The position numbers were made by a program, and so were the translations under genes. From a virus, in the IMG/VR virus record IMGVR_UViG_3300046519_000449, positions 1-47,315 of that record: a stretch of DNA of 47,315 bases; one strand, written 5' to 3'. Shown here one piece after another: positions 1 through 7,254 of the stretch (the stretch's first letter is position 1; every line of letters begins with the position of its first letter). The notes beneath the pieces were generated by a model. It did not search any database. It saw only the letters and a list, made by a program, of their open reading frames with translations, and had not been told where the DNA came from.

Positions 1-195
1 TTAAGCTGCTTGCCTGTGCTGTTTTGCCGCATCCATCCACCCCTGAATTTCCGTCTCGGACCAGGCGCTGATGCGGCCGATTTTCACCTGAGTGGGGAAG
101 TCGCCGGCGGCCACGTGCCGGTAGATGGTGGCCCGGGACAGGCCCGTTTTCTTCTCGACATCCGGCATGCGGATGAACCTCTCGTCAGCCGACAT
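1..195 (-). CDS. AlpA-family regulator / excisionase-like protein
   Basis: A 64-residue protein with a MerR/AlpA-like helix-turn-helix: the stretch PDVEKKTGLSRATIYRH at residues 11-27 is the classic AlpA DNA-binding motif. AlpA proteins act as phage transcription regulators and as excisionases for P4-type integrases. It is the last gene of the leftward early operon. If the prophage is circularised it would lie directly across attP from the integrase at 43486-44679, the expected place for an excisionase. The start codon at 195 lies inside the 3' end of the upstream gene (11-base overlap), suggesting coupled translation. The stop codon is the first three bases of the window. The family is clear; the excisionase role is inferred from position. 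Confidence 0.85.
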   Translation of the reverse strand: MSADERFIRMPDVEKKTGLSRATIYRHVAAGDFPTQVKIGRISAWSETEIQGWMDAAKQHRQAA

Positions 196-853
196 GCGGC
201 ACCTCCTTCTCGATACGCTTGAATTCCACGACCCATACCCACGGGTTGTCGTCCCAGCGATTTCCCGGCTTGGCCAGGCCATTCCATAGGTAGGCGAAGT
301 CGTTTCGCAGCGACTCGACCGCGTCGTGTTCGCGAAGGTTGCTCTGCATACCCTCGGCGATTGCCTGCTCGGCAGTGATGTCCCGCAGTCGCTCGACACG
401 CGCGGCGGTCACCTGGAGCCAGATTCTTGCGGCCCACTTCGGCATATGCAGGCTCGGGCGCCACACGATGCGCTCGCCCTCGAATTCGTCGTAGCCGTCG
501 GCGCGGTAGTGGATCTCGCGCTCGTGGGTGGGTTCGTTCGGGTGAAGATAGTGGTTGCCGAAGTAGGCCTCGCGCACGTACAGCCGGTCGCCGACCTGGT
601 AGGGCGGCCGCAGCCCACGTACGCCGGGCGCGCCCCGGCACAGTTCCAGACCGTTGCCACATACCCCGCAGTAGAAATCACCGGTAGCGTCGGTCGTCCA
701 GCGCGTGGGCACGGATGCCTCGGCCTGCTCTTCGTAGAGCCGGTGGTAGCAGGGTTCAGGCTGGCGCTTCATGACCCGCCGCGTCACCGTCTTGCGCCCT
801 TCGAGCACCGCGCGCACCATGGCGCCATTCATCAGGATGGGGAGTTCACGCAT
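185..853 (-). CDS. Conserved phage protein, 'morphogenetic protein'/ASCH-like family
   Basis: 222 residues. The N-terminus (ILMNGAMVRAVLEGRKTVTRR spread over residues 6-26) matches a widespread phage family often annotated as morphogenetic protein and thought to have an ASCH/PUA-like fold; the biochemical role is not established. A CGVCGN stretch near residue 75 adds a possible metal site. The ATG at 853 is chosen because a GAGGTG ribosome site lies just upstream; a longer reading to 910 would run further into the divergent gene. Start codons of this gene and of the rightward gene at 852 share the same CATG tetramer. Its 3' end overlaps the AlpA-like gene by 11 bases. Confidence 0.75.
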   Translation of the reverse strand: MRELPILMNGAMVRAVLEGRKTVTRRVMKRQPEPCYHRLYEEQAEASVPTRWTTDATGDFYCGVCGNGLELCRGAPGVRGLRPPYQVGDRLYVREAYFGNHYLHPNEPTHEREIHYRADGYDEFEGERIVWRPSLHMPKWAARIWLQVTAARVERLRDITAEQAIAEGMQSNLREHDAVESLRNDFAYLWNGLAKPGNRWDDNPWVWVVEFKRIEKEVPHVG

Positions 854-1472
854 GGAAGCACCTCGCATGGAGCGAGCGATCCAAACGGCGGTAGCTATGG
901 TGGTAGGCATCGTCCTCGCGCTGTGGATACGATTTCCCGATTGGCTGTGGTCGGCAAATGCTCCGGCATGGGTGCAGGCTATTGGCGCAGTCTTGGCGCT
1001 GGCGGTAACGGTCGCACTTAGCCGGTCCGATGCTCACGAGCGAAGGCTGGAGTCCGCAGCGCGACGGCGCAGCGCGGCGATCACCCTGTACCCTCTGTTT
1101 GTCGATCTTCGAGACGGCGTGCGGTGGGCCCTCGAGAAGGCAGAAACTGGCGCAAGCCCTAACGAGCTTGGATACGACAGGTACGGTGAGCCGTATTCTG
1201 TTGGAAGCGTTGTTCGGATATCGCCTGATCTCAAAATTGCCTTTGCGTATGCTGAGCAGCTTGGAGCCGCGGCCTCTGCGGTCCAAAGCGCCTACCATGC
1301 GGTAAGCCGGTTCGAGGACTTTGCAGAAAAGCAATACGAGGACGATGGGGATCCTGACGACAGTGGATACTCGACGTGGTCGTACGGCGAAATTTGGCGA
1401 AGAGTGGTGACCCTTCAACCCTTCGTTGATGAGGCGACCCGGGTCTTGTGGGAAGAGGTTAAGCGCCGCTGA
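852..1472 (+). CDS. Two-transmembrane-segment protein of unknown function, reverse insert in the early operon
   Basis: 206 residues. Two hydrophobic segments (about residues 6-30 and 36-54) are followed by a soluble, acidic, helical region of about 150 residues, so it is probably an inner-membrane protein with a cytoplasmic tail. I do not recognise the family. It is the only rightward gene inside the 9-kb leftward operon, so it needs its own promoter, which fits a moron expressed in the lysogen. The ATG at 852 follows GGGGAG at good spacing; a second ATG at 867 is possible. A role in superinfection exclusion or defence is only a guess from topology and orientation. Confidence 0.7.
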   Translation: MEAPRMERAIQTAVAMVVGIVLALWIRFPDWLWSANAPAWVQAIGAVLALAVTVALSRSDAHERRLESAARRRSAAITLYPLFVDLRDGVRWALEKAETGASPNELGYDRYGEPYSVGSVVRISPDLKIAFAYAEQLGAAASAVQSAYHAVSRFEDFAEKQYEDDGDPDDSGYSTWSYGEIWRRVVTLQPFVDEATRVLWEEVKRR

Positions 1473-1480
1473 AATCACGT

Positions 1481-1990
1481 TCATGCCTCGTCTCCGTTAA
1501 CCGTCGATTTCATGAAGCAAATCCATTGCGTGGCGCTCCGCTTGCCCGACTGATGGCCGAAGAGCGGCTTCTGATTCGTGAGCGCGAGGATGTCCCGGAC
1601 CAGAATCTGCGTCTCGTTCCACTTGAAGATCAGTACGCCATCGTCGGCGAGCACGCGGAAGCACTCGGCAAAGCCCTGGCGCAGGTCGTCTCGCCACGTG
1701 GCAGCCTCGAGCGCGCCGTACTTGGCGCGGAGCCAGGAGCGCGGGCCAGCGCGCTCAAGGTGCGGCGGATCGAAAACCACCAGTTTGAACTGACCATTAG
1801 CGAAGGGCAGTGCACGGAAGTCCATCACCCTGTCGGGCGAAACGGTCAAAGTGCGGGTGCCGTCTTCACGGTGCGACCTGTCGGTCACGGTGACCGTCTC
1901 CGAACGGATATCCCCGAAGACAGCGCGCGGGTCAGCGCGGTTGAACCACATCATCCGACTGCCGCAGCACGGGTCGAGGACATCAGCCAC
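1481..1990 (-). CDS. Class I SAM-dependent methyltransferase with DPPH motif
   Basis: 169 residues from a GTG at 1990, preceded by GGAGGTGG. The glycine-rich SAM-binding motif I is DVLDPCCGSRMMWF at the very N-terminus and the catalytic-type motif IV is DPPHL near residue 75. The family is common in phages and resembles small DNA methyltransferases; DPPx motifs usually mark amino-methyltransferases, so adenine or N4-cytosine methylation of DNA is the likeliest activity. The target site is unknown. It overlaps the upstream 75-residue gene by 8 bases. A longer open frame up to 2161 is rejected because it would overlap that gene almost completely. Together with the cytosine methyltransferase at 4570-5637 it suggests protection of phage DNA from host restriction. 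Confidence 0.8.
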   Translation of the reverse strand: MADVLDPCCGSRMMWFNRADPRAVFGDIRSETVTVTDRSHREDGTRTLTVSPDRVMDFRALPFANGQFKLVVFDPPHLERAGPRSWLRAKYGALEAATWRDDLRQGFAECFRVLADDGVLIFKWNETQILVRDILALTNQKPLFGHQSGKRSATQWICFMKSTVNGDEA

Positions 1991-2210
1991 GGTCCACCTC
2001 CACGCCGGGCGCGGCGGCATCCAGATAACGCAGTTTCCACGTCGGGTGAAATGGCACCGAGTGCTTGATGCCGTCCAGCTGAATGTTGAGCCTCCCATCG
2101 CTGGCGGAGCGGATCGTACCCATCTCCTTCTTGCCGTCGCCGGTGTATTCCACGCGGCCACCGCGCTTTGCCGGCACTCGGTAGTTATTTCGCACCCAGG
2201 CCATGCTCAT
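1983..2210 (-). CDS. Small conserved hypothetical protein (75 aa)
   Basis: 75 residues, mildly basic N-terminal half with VRNNYRVPAKRGGRVEYTG, then a short beta-rich region. I do not recognise a named family, though the KRGGRVEYTG style resembles small SH3-barrel-like phage proteins. Its ATG at 2210 overlaps the stop of the upstream HAD gene (ATGA), and its end overlaps the methyltransferase start, which supports it as a true member of the operon. A second in-frame ATG lies at 2204. Confidence 0.65.
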   Translation of the reverse strand: MSMAWVRNNYRVPAKRGGRVEYTGDGKKEMGTIRSASDGRLNIQLDGIKHSVPFHPTWKLRYLDAAAPGVEVDRG

Positions 2211-3232
2211 GCCTCACCACCCTTGCCCGGAGCGGGCGCGGCGGCGAGCAAGTCCAAGACCTGCCGTGCCTTGGCATACGACAACGCCGAAGGGAACCCC
2301 GAGTCGCCAATGATCTTGGCGACTTCCTCGACGGCGCTGGCAACATCCGCGTCGGTCATCGGCACGCCCATAGGGCGCGGCTGGGTAAAGACTGCCTTGA
2401 GCGCGGCTTCCATCGCGTCGTACTGTGCCTCGTCGGCGGCCAGCAGCTGTTCGTCGTAGGCGGTCATGGCACGGTCGATCATTTCGTCCGTCACCAACTC
2501 CCCAGCCTGCTCACCCGTGGGGGCGGCCATGTTGCGCGACTCCGCAATATGGTCCGTGGGGCGGGGATGGGCGAGGGCGGCGCGCTCGGCAAGGACACCG
2601 TTGATCGCAGCACGGAGCGCCTGCTGCGTGTTGAACCCTTTGTACTCGCCATTGAACGCCTCGTATGCACGCCACAACTCGGGCGTCGGCGCAATCTCTG
2701 CCTCGGGGATCGGTGCGAACGCACCCACCGCCTCTACAGGCTGCGCAGGCTTGGGCGTGTATGGACCGATCACCTCTTCGAGCGCAGCCGCGGTGCCATC
2801 GAAGCCGCGGTGCAGGATCGCGTGCCCGCCGGCGTTCGACCAGGCTTCCGTGTTCCGGCGAAAGTCATCAATCAGGATGTCGCCCTTGGCGTGCATGAAG
2901 AGCGGCTTGCTGGATCCGCCGAGGACGGGAAGCACGGTTACATGCGCCGACAAATGGGCGCGGACCCACTCGACCTTCTGTGTGGCCACGTGCGCGTAGT
3001 TGGACTTCGGGCAGGCGGTAAGGATGATCGGGTCAAGGTGCTCGATGGTGCGAAAGAATTCGACGGCGCCGTTCATCGGCGGGAGATCGCGGAAGAACGA
3101 CGGGAGGCCATTGATGTGAAGCCACATGGCGTCGTCCGCCAGGTCGCGGTGGTCAAGGCCGAAGACGGAAGGGAAGGTTCCATCGAAGTCGGCCATTACG
3201 CCGTCCAGGTCGAGATAGATGCGGCGGCTCAT
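2207..3232 (-). CDS. HAD-superfamily 5'-nucleotidase-like protein with C-terminal extension
   Basis: 341 residues. The N-terminal half (about 1-160) is a HAD domain of the 5'(3')-deoxyribonucleotidase type: motif I YLDLDGVMADFD at residues 5-16, motif II around IILTACPK, and a late acidic motif in ILIDDFRRN. Such enzymes dephosphorylate nucleotides and are common in phage nucleotide-metabolism operons. The C-terminal half (about 170-341) is a separate alanine-rich helical region I do not recognise, so this is probably a fusion. The ATG at 3232 overlaps the previous stop (ATGA); an upstream in-frame start at 3277 is rejected because it lacks a ribosome site and overlaps the previous gene. Confidence 0.8.
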   Translation of the reverse strand: MSRRIYLDLDGVMADFDGTFPSVFGLDHRDLADDAMWLHINGLPSFFRDLPPMNGAVEFFRTIEHLDPIILTACPKSNYAHVATQKVEWVRAHLSAHVTVLPVLGGSSKPLFMHAKGDILIDDFRRNTEAWSNAGGHAILHRGFDGTAAALEEVIGPYTPKPAQPVEAVGAFAPIPEAEIAPTPELWRAYEAFNGEYKGFNTQQALRAAINGVLAERAALAHPRPTDHIAESRNMAAPTGEQAGELVTDEMIDRAMTAYDEQLLAADEAQYDAMEAALKAVFTQPRPMGVPMTDADVASAVEEVAKIIGDSGFPSALSYAKARQVLDLLAAAPAPGKGGEA

Positions 3233-3408
3233 GCGGTGACTCCCTTTGATTGGTAGACGTGTTTTGCCCACTTCCAAGCGCCTTCAAGGCTCAGGGATTC
3301 GACGATAATTCCGCCGTTGTAGGACAGCTGATAGCGCGTGAAACCCCGCTCGTCGCGGATGACGCGGATGCGGGCTTTTTCGACCCTGGGGCGAATGGGC
3401 TGGTCCAT
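3229..3408 (-). CDS. Small hypothetical protein (59 aa)
   Basis: 59 residues with a basic N-terminus (RPRVEKARIRVIRDERG) followed by a short amphipathic region ending in a WKWAKHVYQ helix. No family recognised. The ATG at 3408 is chosen because it starts 2 bases past the stop of the upstream gene; the longer frame to 3558 would lie inside that gene. ATGA overlap with the downstream HAD gene supports co-translation. Confidence 0.65.
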   Translation of the reverse strand: MDQPIRPRVEKARIRVIRDERGFTRYQLSYNGGIIVESLSLEGAWKWAKHVYQSKGVTA

Positions 3409-3410
3409 GG

Positions 3411-4031
3411 TCAAGCCACCTCTGCGACGTAGGTCGACGTATCGAACTGCTGGATGGTCCATACGATCGCGCGACAGTTCCAGAGATAGCGACGGGTGTA
3501 GCGCTCGCCGGCGAGCTCGTACGCCTCTTCGAACCTGAAATCTCGACCACCCGGCCAAGAAAAAGAGAAGGCGTACGCTGCTGCCATGGCCTCGTGCTCG
3601 CTGTCAGCGCAACCCAGGACTTCCTCTCGGACCTCCTGCCAGCACTCCCGTCGGGCCGCAAAGTCATCACGACCCCGCCACCATTCGCGGAAGCGCTCGA
3701 CCACAGCTTGACGGAACGACGCGTCATCCCATTCCGTGACGCCGCCGGTCCTGTCCTGAGCCTCAATTTTCTCGGCCCAGTAACCCGGGTTGATCCGGTT
3801 CCCGCTGCTCCGGAAGAATTCGAACATGTCGTTGAGGCGCGAGAAGACGTAGGTTCCGCAGTCGCCGTGTATGCACAGCGTGCCCGGCCAAGTGATCACG
3901 TCGAAGCCGCAGGTGTAGCCCCCGCCTGCACGGCGAAAGCGAAGATGTCGATGGACGCCATCATGGCGAATGACCTCCAAGGTGTGGCTCGCGACGTCGC
4001 GGTTGAAATGTTCCTTGATGTCCATGGTCAC
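3411..4031 (-). CDS. Conserved phage hypothetical protein (206 aa)
   Basis: About 206 residues, beta-rich at the start (GYTCGFDVITWPGTLCIHGDCG, residues 37-58, with three cysteines) and charged, tryptophan-rich helices later (FREWWRGRDDFAARRECWQEV). I recognise the general look of a phage early-region protein of unknown function but no activity. A GTG at 4031 overlaps the upstream stop (GTGA); an ATG two codons in, at 4025, is the alternative start. Confidence 0.7.
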   Translation of the reverse strand: MTMDIKEHFNRDVASHTLEVIRHDGVHRHLRFRRAGGGYTCGFDVITWPGTLCIHGDCGTYVFSRLNDMFEFFRSSGNRINPGYWAEKIEAQDRTGGVTEWDDASFRQAVVERFREWWRGRDDFAARRECWQEVREEVLGCADSEHEAMAAAYAFSFSWPGGRDFRFEEAYELAGERYTRRYLWNCRAIVWTIQQFDTSTYVAEVA

Positions 4032-4573
4032 TCGTACTCAGAAATGCCGTCTTCAGTGAGACGGGCGTTGTAGGCGGCACGGATGCGCTGACGCTGCTGA
4101 TCTGCGTCGAGGTCGTAGTCGGGCACGCCGTTCATGCAGTCGCGGAAGGCCTCGCGGACTTCGCTGGTTGAGGCATCGCGGGCGACGCCGAGGACTTTCC
4201 ACCACTGCTCGCGCTGTGCTGGCGCGGCAGTCGTTAAGGCTTGACGGGCTGGCGCTGCAACCGGCGCAACCACTGCGGGAACAGCAATGCGATGCGTATC
4301 AGCCAGGCCAACAAGCCACCACGCGGTGCTTCCACCCCGCCGGTCATCGCGAATAACCTTGCCTTCGGCCTGCAGTGCCTGGAGCCGTCGGCGAGCCATG
4401 TGGATGGAGATGCCAGCCTCGTCGGCGATATCGCCGATCAGGGCACCGTCACGGACTGCGCTGCGATCACCATGGGTAAACGGGTCGTGGTACTTCACGC
4501 GAGCAACTGCGCGCAGACAGGCGAGCTTGAGTGCCTTCTCAAAGTCGGCTGGGGAAAGGGTTGTGGTGGTCAT
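4028..4573 (-). CDS. Winged-helix plus degenerate J-domain protein
   Basis: 181 residues in two parts. Residues 45-92 look like a winged helix (GDIADEAGISIHMARRRLQAL followed by a GKVIRDDRRG wing). An alanine/proline linker leads to residues 123-172, which read as a J-domain: WWKVLGVARDASTSEVREAF matches the usual first half and RQRIRAAYNARL the closing helix. The HPD tripeptide needed to stimulate DnaK is VPD here (150-152) and the domain is shortened, so ordinary co-chaperone activity is doubtful. It overlaps neighbours on both sides by ATGA-type junctions. Its role in replication or DNA binding is inference. Confidence 0.65.
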   Translation of the reverse strand: MTTTTLSPADFEKALKLACLRAVARVKYHDPFTHGDRSAVRDGALIGDIADEAGISIHMARRRLQALQAEGKVIRDDRRGGSTAWWLVGLADTHRIAVPAVVAPVAAPARQALTTAAPAQREQWWKVLGVARDASTSEVREAFRDCMNGVPDYDLDADQQRQRIRAAYNARLTEDGISEYE

Positions 4574-5637
4574 GCGGGAATCCTCACTTCGCTTTCTGCT
4601 TGCGCTTCGACGAAGGCTTCGATGAAGTGGGCCGCTTGCTGCGGGACGATGGCATTGCCGTAGGCGCGCAGGCGTCCCACTCGGCCGGATACCCCATGAG
4701 CCAACGGGAATGTGCCGGGTTCAACGCACCGCCACTTTCCATCCCTGCATTGGAGCCAGTCAGCATCTCGCCACAGACCGTTAGTCGGGCCGGACCCGCC
4801 TTGAATGCCTGGTAATCCAGCAGGTCGTTGCGCAGCTTCCCGTCTTTCCTCACGAGGCTGTTGGTCAGATCGGCGCCCCCCGATTTCCAGTCCCGAGTGG
4901 TGGGTGTTGCCCAGCCGCACAGATGCACCGCAATATCCGCCGTGCTGATTTGCGGGTCCGTCGGCTTTCGGTTCCCGATGATCGGCGGCCGCGGCTTGGC
5001 ATCCACCACAGTGCTGTTGGGGGTGGGCCAACCCGTCAGTGCTACTGCCCCTGGAAGCTTCCAAAATATCGCTCGCGAGCCATCCGGCTGCTTCGGGCCG
5101 TAGCAGTAGCCGCTCCCGATCGCGTCGTTGGTTATCGGAGTGGGCCACCCAGTAGTTTCGATCTCGGATGTGCGGCGCGCCGATGCCCGCAGCCGGAAAC
5201 GGGACACACCCGAAGGCGTAGCCCAGGCCTTCCATGTCAGCGTGTACAAGGTCGATCCAAGGAGCTGCAGCTTTGCTTGCAACCTGCTCTCCAAAGATGA
5301 CTGGAGGCCGGCGCTCGGCGATGAGGTGCTGCCAGGCTGGCCATAGGTGCCGCTCGTCATCAAACCCATCGCCTTTGCCTGCCGAGCTGAAAGGCTGGCA
5401 AGGGCAACTGCCAGTCCAGACGGCGCGATCACGCGGCCATCCGGCAAGGTCGAGGGCGAGTGCCCAGCCACCGAGGCCCGCGAAGAAGTGGCACTGGGTA
5501 TACCCGGCAAGATCATCTGGGGTGACTTCTTCGATGCTCCGCGTGTCCACGAAACCGGGGGCGATGTGACCTGCGTCGATGAGGTTTCGTAGCCATTGGG
5601 CTGCATAGGGATCGATCTCGTTGTAGTAGGCGGTCAT
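4570..5637 (-). CDS. dcm: DNA (cytosine-5-)-methyltransferase
   Basis: 355 residues. C5-cytosine methyltransferase motifs are visible: motif I HFFAGLGGWALAL (50-62), catalytic motif IV GSCPCQPFSSAGKGDGF with the PCQ cysteine at residue 80, a motif VI-like IFGEQV, and the C-terminal RLRAYGNAIVPQ of motifs IX-X. The middle third, which holds the target-recognition region, is unusually rich in R, G, H and Q, as expected if a second reading frame constrains it. The ATG at 5637 overlaps the upstream stop (ATGA). The product probably methylates phage DNA against host restriction; specificity cannot be read. Confidence 0.9.
   Translation of the reverse strand: MTAYYNEIDPYAAQWLRNLIDAGHIAPGFVDTRSIEEVTPDDLAGYTQCHFFAGLGGWALALDLAGWPRDRAVWTGSCPCQPFSSAGKGDGFDDERHLWPAWQHLIAERRPPVIFGEQVASKAAAPWIDLVHADMEGLGYAFGCVPFPAAGIGAPHIRDRNYWVAHSDNQRRDRERLLLRPEAAGWLASDILEASRGSSTDGLAHPQQHCGGCQAAAADHREPKADGPANQHGGYCGASVRLGNTHHSGLEIGGRRSDQQPREERREAAQRPAGLPGIQGGSGPTNGLWRDADWLQCRDGKWRCVEPGTFPLAHGVSGRVGRLRAYGNAIVPQQAAHFIEAFVEAQAESEVRIPA
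4584..5606 (-). CDS. Candidate overprinted gene inside the cytosine methyltransferase
   Basis: An open frame of 340 codons, in another frame on the same strand, almost wholly inside the methyltransferase gene. Its product has features that look conserved rather than random: repeated GWPTP/GWATP motifs each followed by an Asp-containing segment (GWPTPITNDAIGSGY, GWPTPNSTVVDAKPR, GWATPTTRDWKSGG) and a C-terminal LNPAHSRWLMGYPAEWDAC. From memory, WLMG(F/Y)P-x-x-W segments recur in phage proteins next to or overlapping cytosine methyltransferases. No ribosome site is evident at the ATG at 5606. GC-rich DNA makes long chance frames, so expression is unproven; the motifs raise it above the other shadows in this window. 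Confidence 0.4.
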   Translation of the reverse strand: MQPNGYETSSTQVTSPPVSWTRGASKKSPQMILPGIPSATSSRASVAGHSPSTLPDGRVIAPSGLAVALASLSARQAKAMGLMTSGTYGQPGSTSSPSAGLQSSLESRLQAKLQLLGSTLYTLTWKAWATPSGVSRFRLRASARRTSEIETTGWPTPITNDAIGSGYCYGPKQPDGSRAIFWKLPGAVALTGWPTPNSTVVDAKPRPPIIGNRKPTDPQISTADIAVHLCGWATPTTRDWKSGGADLTNSLVRKDGKLRNDLLDYQAFKAGPARLTVCGEMLTGSNAGMESGGALNPAHSRWLMGYPAEWDACAPTAMPSSRSKRPTSSKPSSKRKQKAK

Positions 5638-6047
5638 GCGTTTTCGGAGAGTTCGGCAAGGTCGTTCCACGAAATTTCGTGGCGCGAGGCCTTCTCGCGA
5701 ATGGTGTCGAGGGTGTTGCAGCTGCCAGAGCCATCGGTGATGCGCCAACCGGGCAACTCGCAGCCGCGGAAGAATTCGCCGTAGGTGCGGAAGGCACCGA
5801 CGCATGCGGCCGTGAAGCCCTTATGCGTGATCACCTGGCCGATGCGCATGCGCGTGCCGTCGTCGCGCTCAAGGAAAAGCTCGTAGACCTTGGCCTTCGC
5901 GGTGCGCCGGATAGCGGCACGCACGGCGCCGGGCGAGATGTTGAACTGGTTCGCCACTTCGGCCGTGGTGGAGCTGGCGCGAGCGGCGACGATCGCCTGG
6001 TCACGCACCGGGTCACGGACGTTCGCGTAGATCGCCGCCGCAGCCAT
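5634..6047 (-). CDS. Hypothetical protein with N-terminal helix-turn-helix-like segment
   Basis: 137 residues. Residues 27-48 (TTAEVANQFNISPGAVRAAIRR) fit a helix-turn-helix. The rest is a compact beta-rich domain (FLERDDGTRMRIGQVITHKGF, then FRTYGEFFRGCELPGWRITDG) that I do not recognise. The start overlaps the rdgC stop by one base (TAATG) and its end overlaps the methyltransferase start, so it is translated with them. It may regulate the operon or bind DNA, but that rests on the motif alone. Confidence 0.7.
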   Translation of the reverse strand: MAAAAIYANVRDPVRDQAIVAARASSTTAEVANQFNISPGAVRAAIRRTAKAKVYELFLERDDGTRMRIGQVITHKGFTAACVGAFRTYGEFFRGCELPGWRITDGSGSCNTLDTIREKASRHEISWNDLAELSENA

Positions 6048-6955
6048 TACTCGGGCCTCGGCAGCTTGAAGATGATCTCGAGCTTCGCGAGCAGTCGCGA
6101 GTATTCGAGGGCCATCAGGGAAAGGTTGGCCTGTGCTTCGGCAGCCAATGACTCCGGACTGTCGGCCTGTTCATCCAGCACCACATCGGTGAACTTCACC
6201 TTGCGCAGAACGAGGTCTTCGCCCAGCACGAAGCTGATGCGGTCATCGAACACCAGGCCGATGCGGAAGACTTGCTTGCCGGTACGCAGATGCTCGCGCA
6301 CCTCGTCGGTATCAAGATCCTGCCGTCGGCACCGTGCAATCGCGCCGGAAGCCGTAGAAGGGTCACGGAGCTCGATCTCGTCGCCGAGCTCAAAGCCTTC
6401 GGGCAGCTCGCCCGTTGCAATCCAGTGCGTCAGCAGGATGCGCGGCGACTCTTCAGGAGCCAGCGGTACGGAAGGGAAACTGCCAAGCGCTTCGCGAACC
6501 TGTGACAGGGTGTTCTCGGCGGCTTTGCGGCTTGCGGTGTCGAGGACCATCCAGCCATCACGAACGTCCGCGTAAGCGGCCATGCGCCCGCTCCGAACGA
6601 AGGCGCGCGGCAGCAGCTCGTTCAAAACGTTTTCTTTGATGCGCTTCCGCTCGCGACCGTTGACCCTGCGGCCCTCGGTCTCGGCGATCTTCATCACCCG
6701 AACGGCCACCTCGTCATTAACGACGGACGACGGAAGCATCTTCTCCTGGCTGCCAACCGTGATTTCCGTGAACTGGCCGGTAGCAATGGTGAGCACGTCG
6801 TACGACGTACCCAGCGGCGACACGAAGCCACGGGTAGCCATTTCCATCGGTCCGACCGGGCGCATGCGATGCTCCGGCAGGCATTCGTCAAGCCGTGACA
6901 GGTCAGCAGCGACGTTGGGCGAGAAGCGGAACAGTGTGAGGTTGCGGAAGAACAT
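6047..6955 (-). CDS. rdgC: Recombination-associated protein RdgC
   Basis: 302 residues, the usual length for RdgC. The sequence opens MFFRNLTLFRF and contains typical RdgC blocks such as KIAETEGRRVNGRERKRIKENV and GIARCRRQDLDTDEVREHL-like text (GAIARCRRQDLDTDEVREH). RdgC forms a ring around double-stranded DNA and can hinder RecA loading and strand exchange. An AGGAG site lies 9 bases before the ATG at 6955. In a phage early operon beside ssb it probably shapes recombination of replicating phage DNA and may blunt RecA action. Confidence 0.93.
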   Translation of the reverse strand: MFFRNLTLFRFSPNVAADLSRLDECLPEHRMRPVGPMEMATRGFVSPLGTSYDVLTIATGQFTEITVGSQEKMLPSSVVNDEVAVRVMKIAETEGRRVNGRERKRIKENVLNELLPRAFVRSGRMAAYADVRDGWMVLDTASRKAAENTLSQVREALGSFPSVPLAPEESPRILLTHWIATGELPEGFELGDEIELRDPSTASGAIARCRRQDLDTDEVREHLRTGKQVFRIGLVFDDRISFVLGEDLVLRKVKFTDVVLDEQADSPESLAAEAQANLSLMALEYSRLLAKLEIIFKLPRPE

Positions 6956-6963
6956 GCGCGCTC

Positions 6964-7251
6964 CTAGAAAGTGGTCGGCGTGGCGGCGACGTAGACCGCG
7001 TCTGCGAAGGTGAAATCGGGTAAGGAACGGCCGTGCTGTTCAATGGCCATTTCGTTGAGAAGCCTTTCGGTTTCGCGGTAATCGCTGCGCCGAAGCGCGT
7101 TTGCCAGCTCGTTCCATCCGGCGCTGGCAATGCGCACGGCCCCGTGCTCTCGCAGTTCGCCGTCGCTCATCTCAGCCAGGACGTCAGCGGGATCGACAGC
7201 GGCCTGTACGTACACGTCCACGTGGAATCCTTGCCGGGCGAACCCGGCCAT
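6964..7251 (-). CDS. Hypothetical protein (95 aa)
   Basis: 95 residues, acidic and helical, with HVDVYVQAAVDPADVLAEMSD near the start and a C-terminal FTFADAVYVAATPTTF. No named family recognised. It sits between ssb and rdgC with gaps of 3 and 8 bases, so it is co-transcribed with two DNA-binding recombination genes. Confidence 0.65.
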   Translation of the reverse strand: MAGFARQGFHVDVYVQAAVDPADVLAEMSDGELREHGAVRIASAGWNELANALRRSDYRETERLLNEMAIEQHGRSLPDFTFADAVYVAATPTTF

Positions 7252-7254
7252 TCG

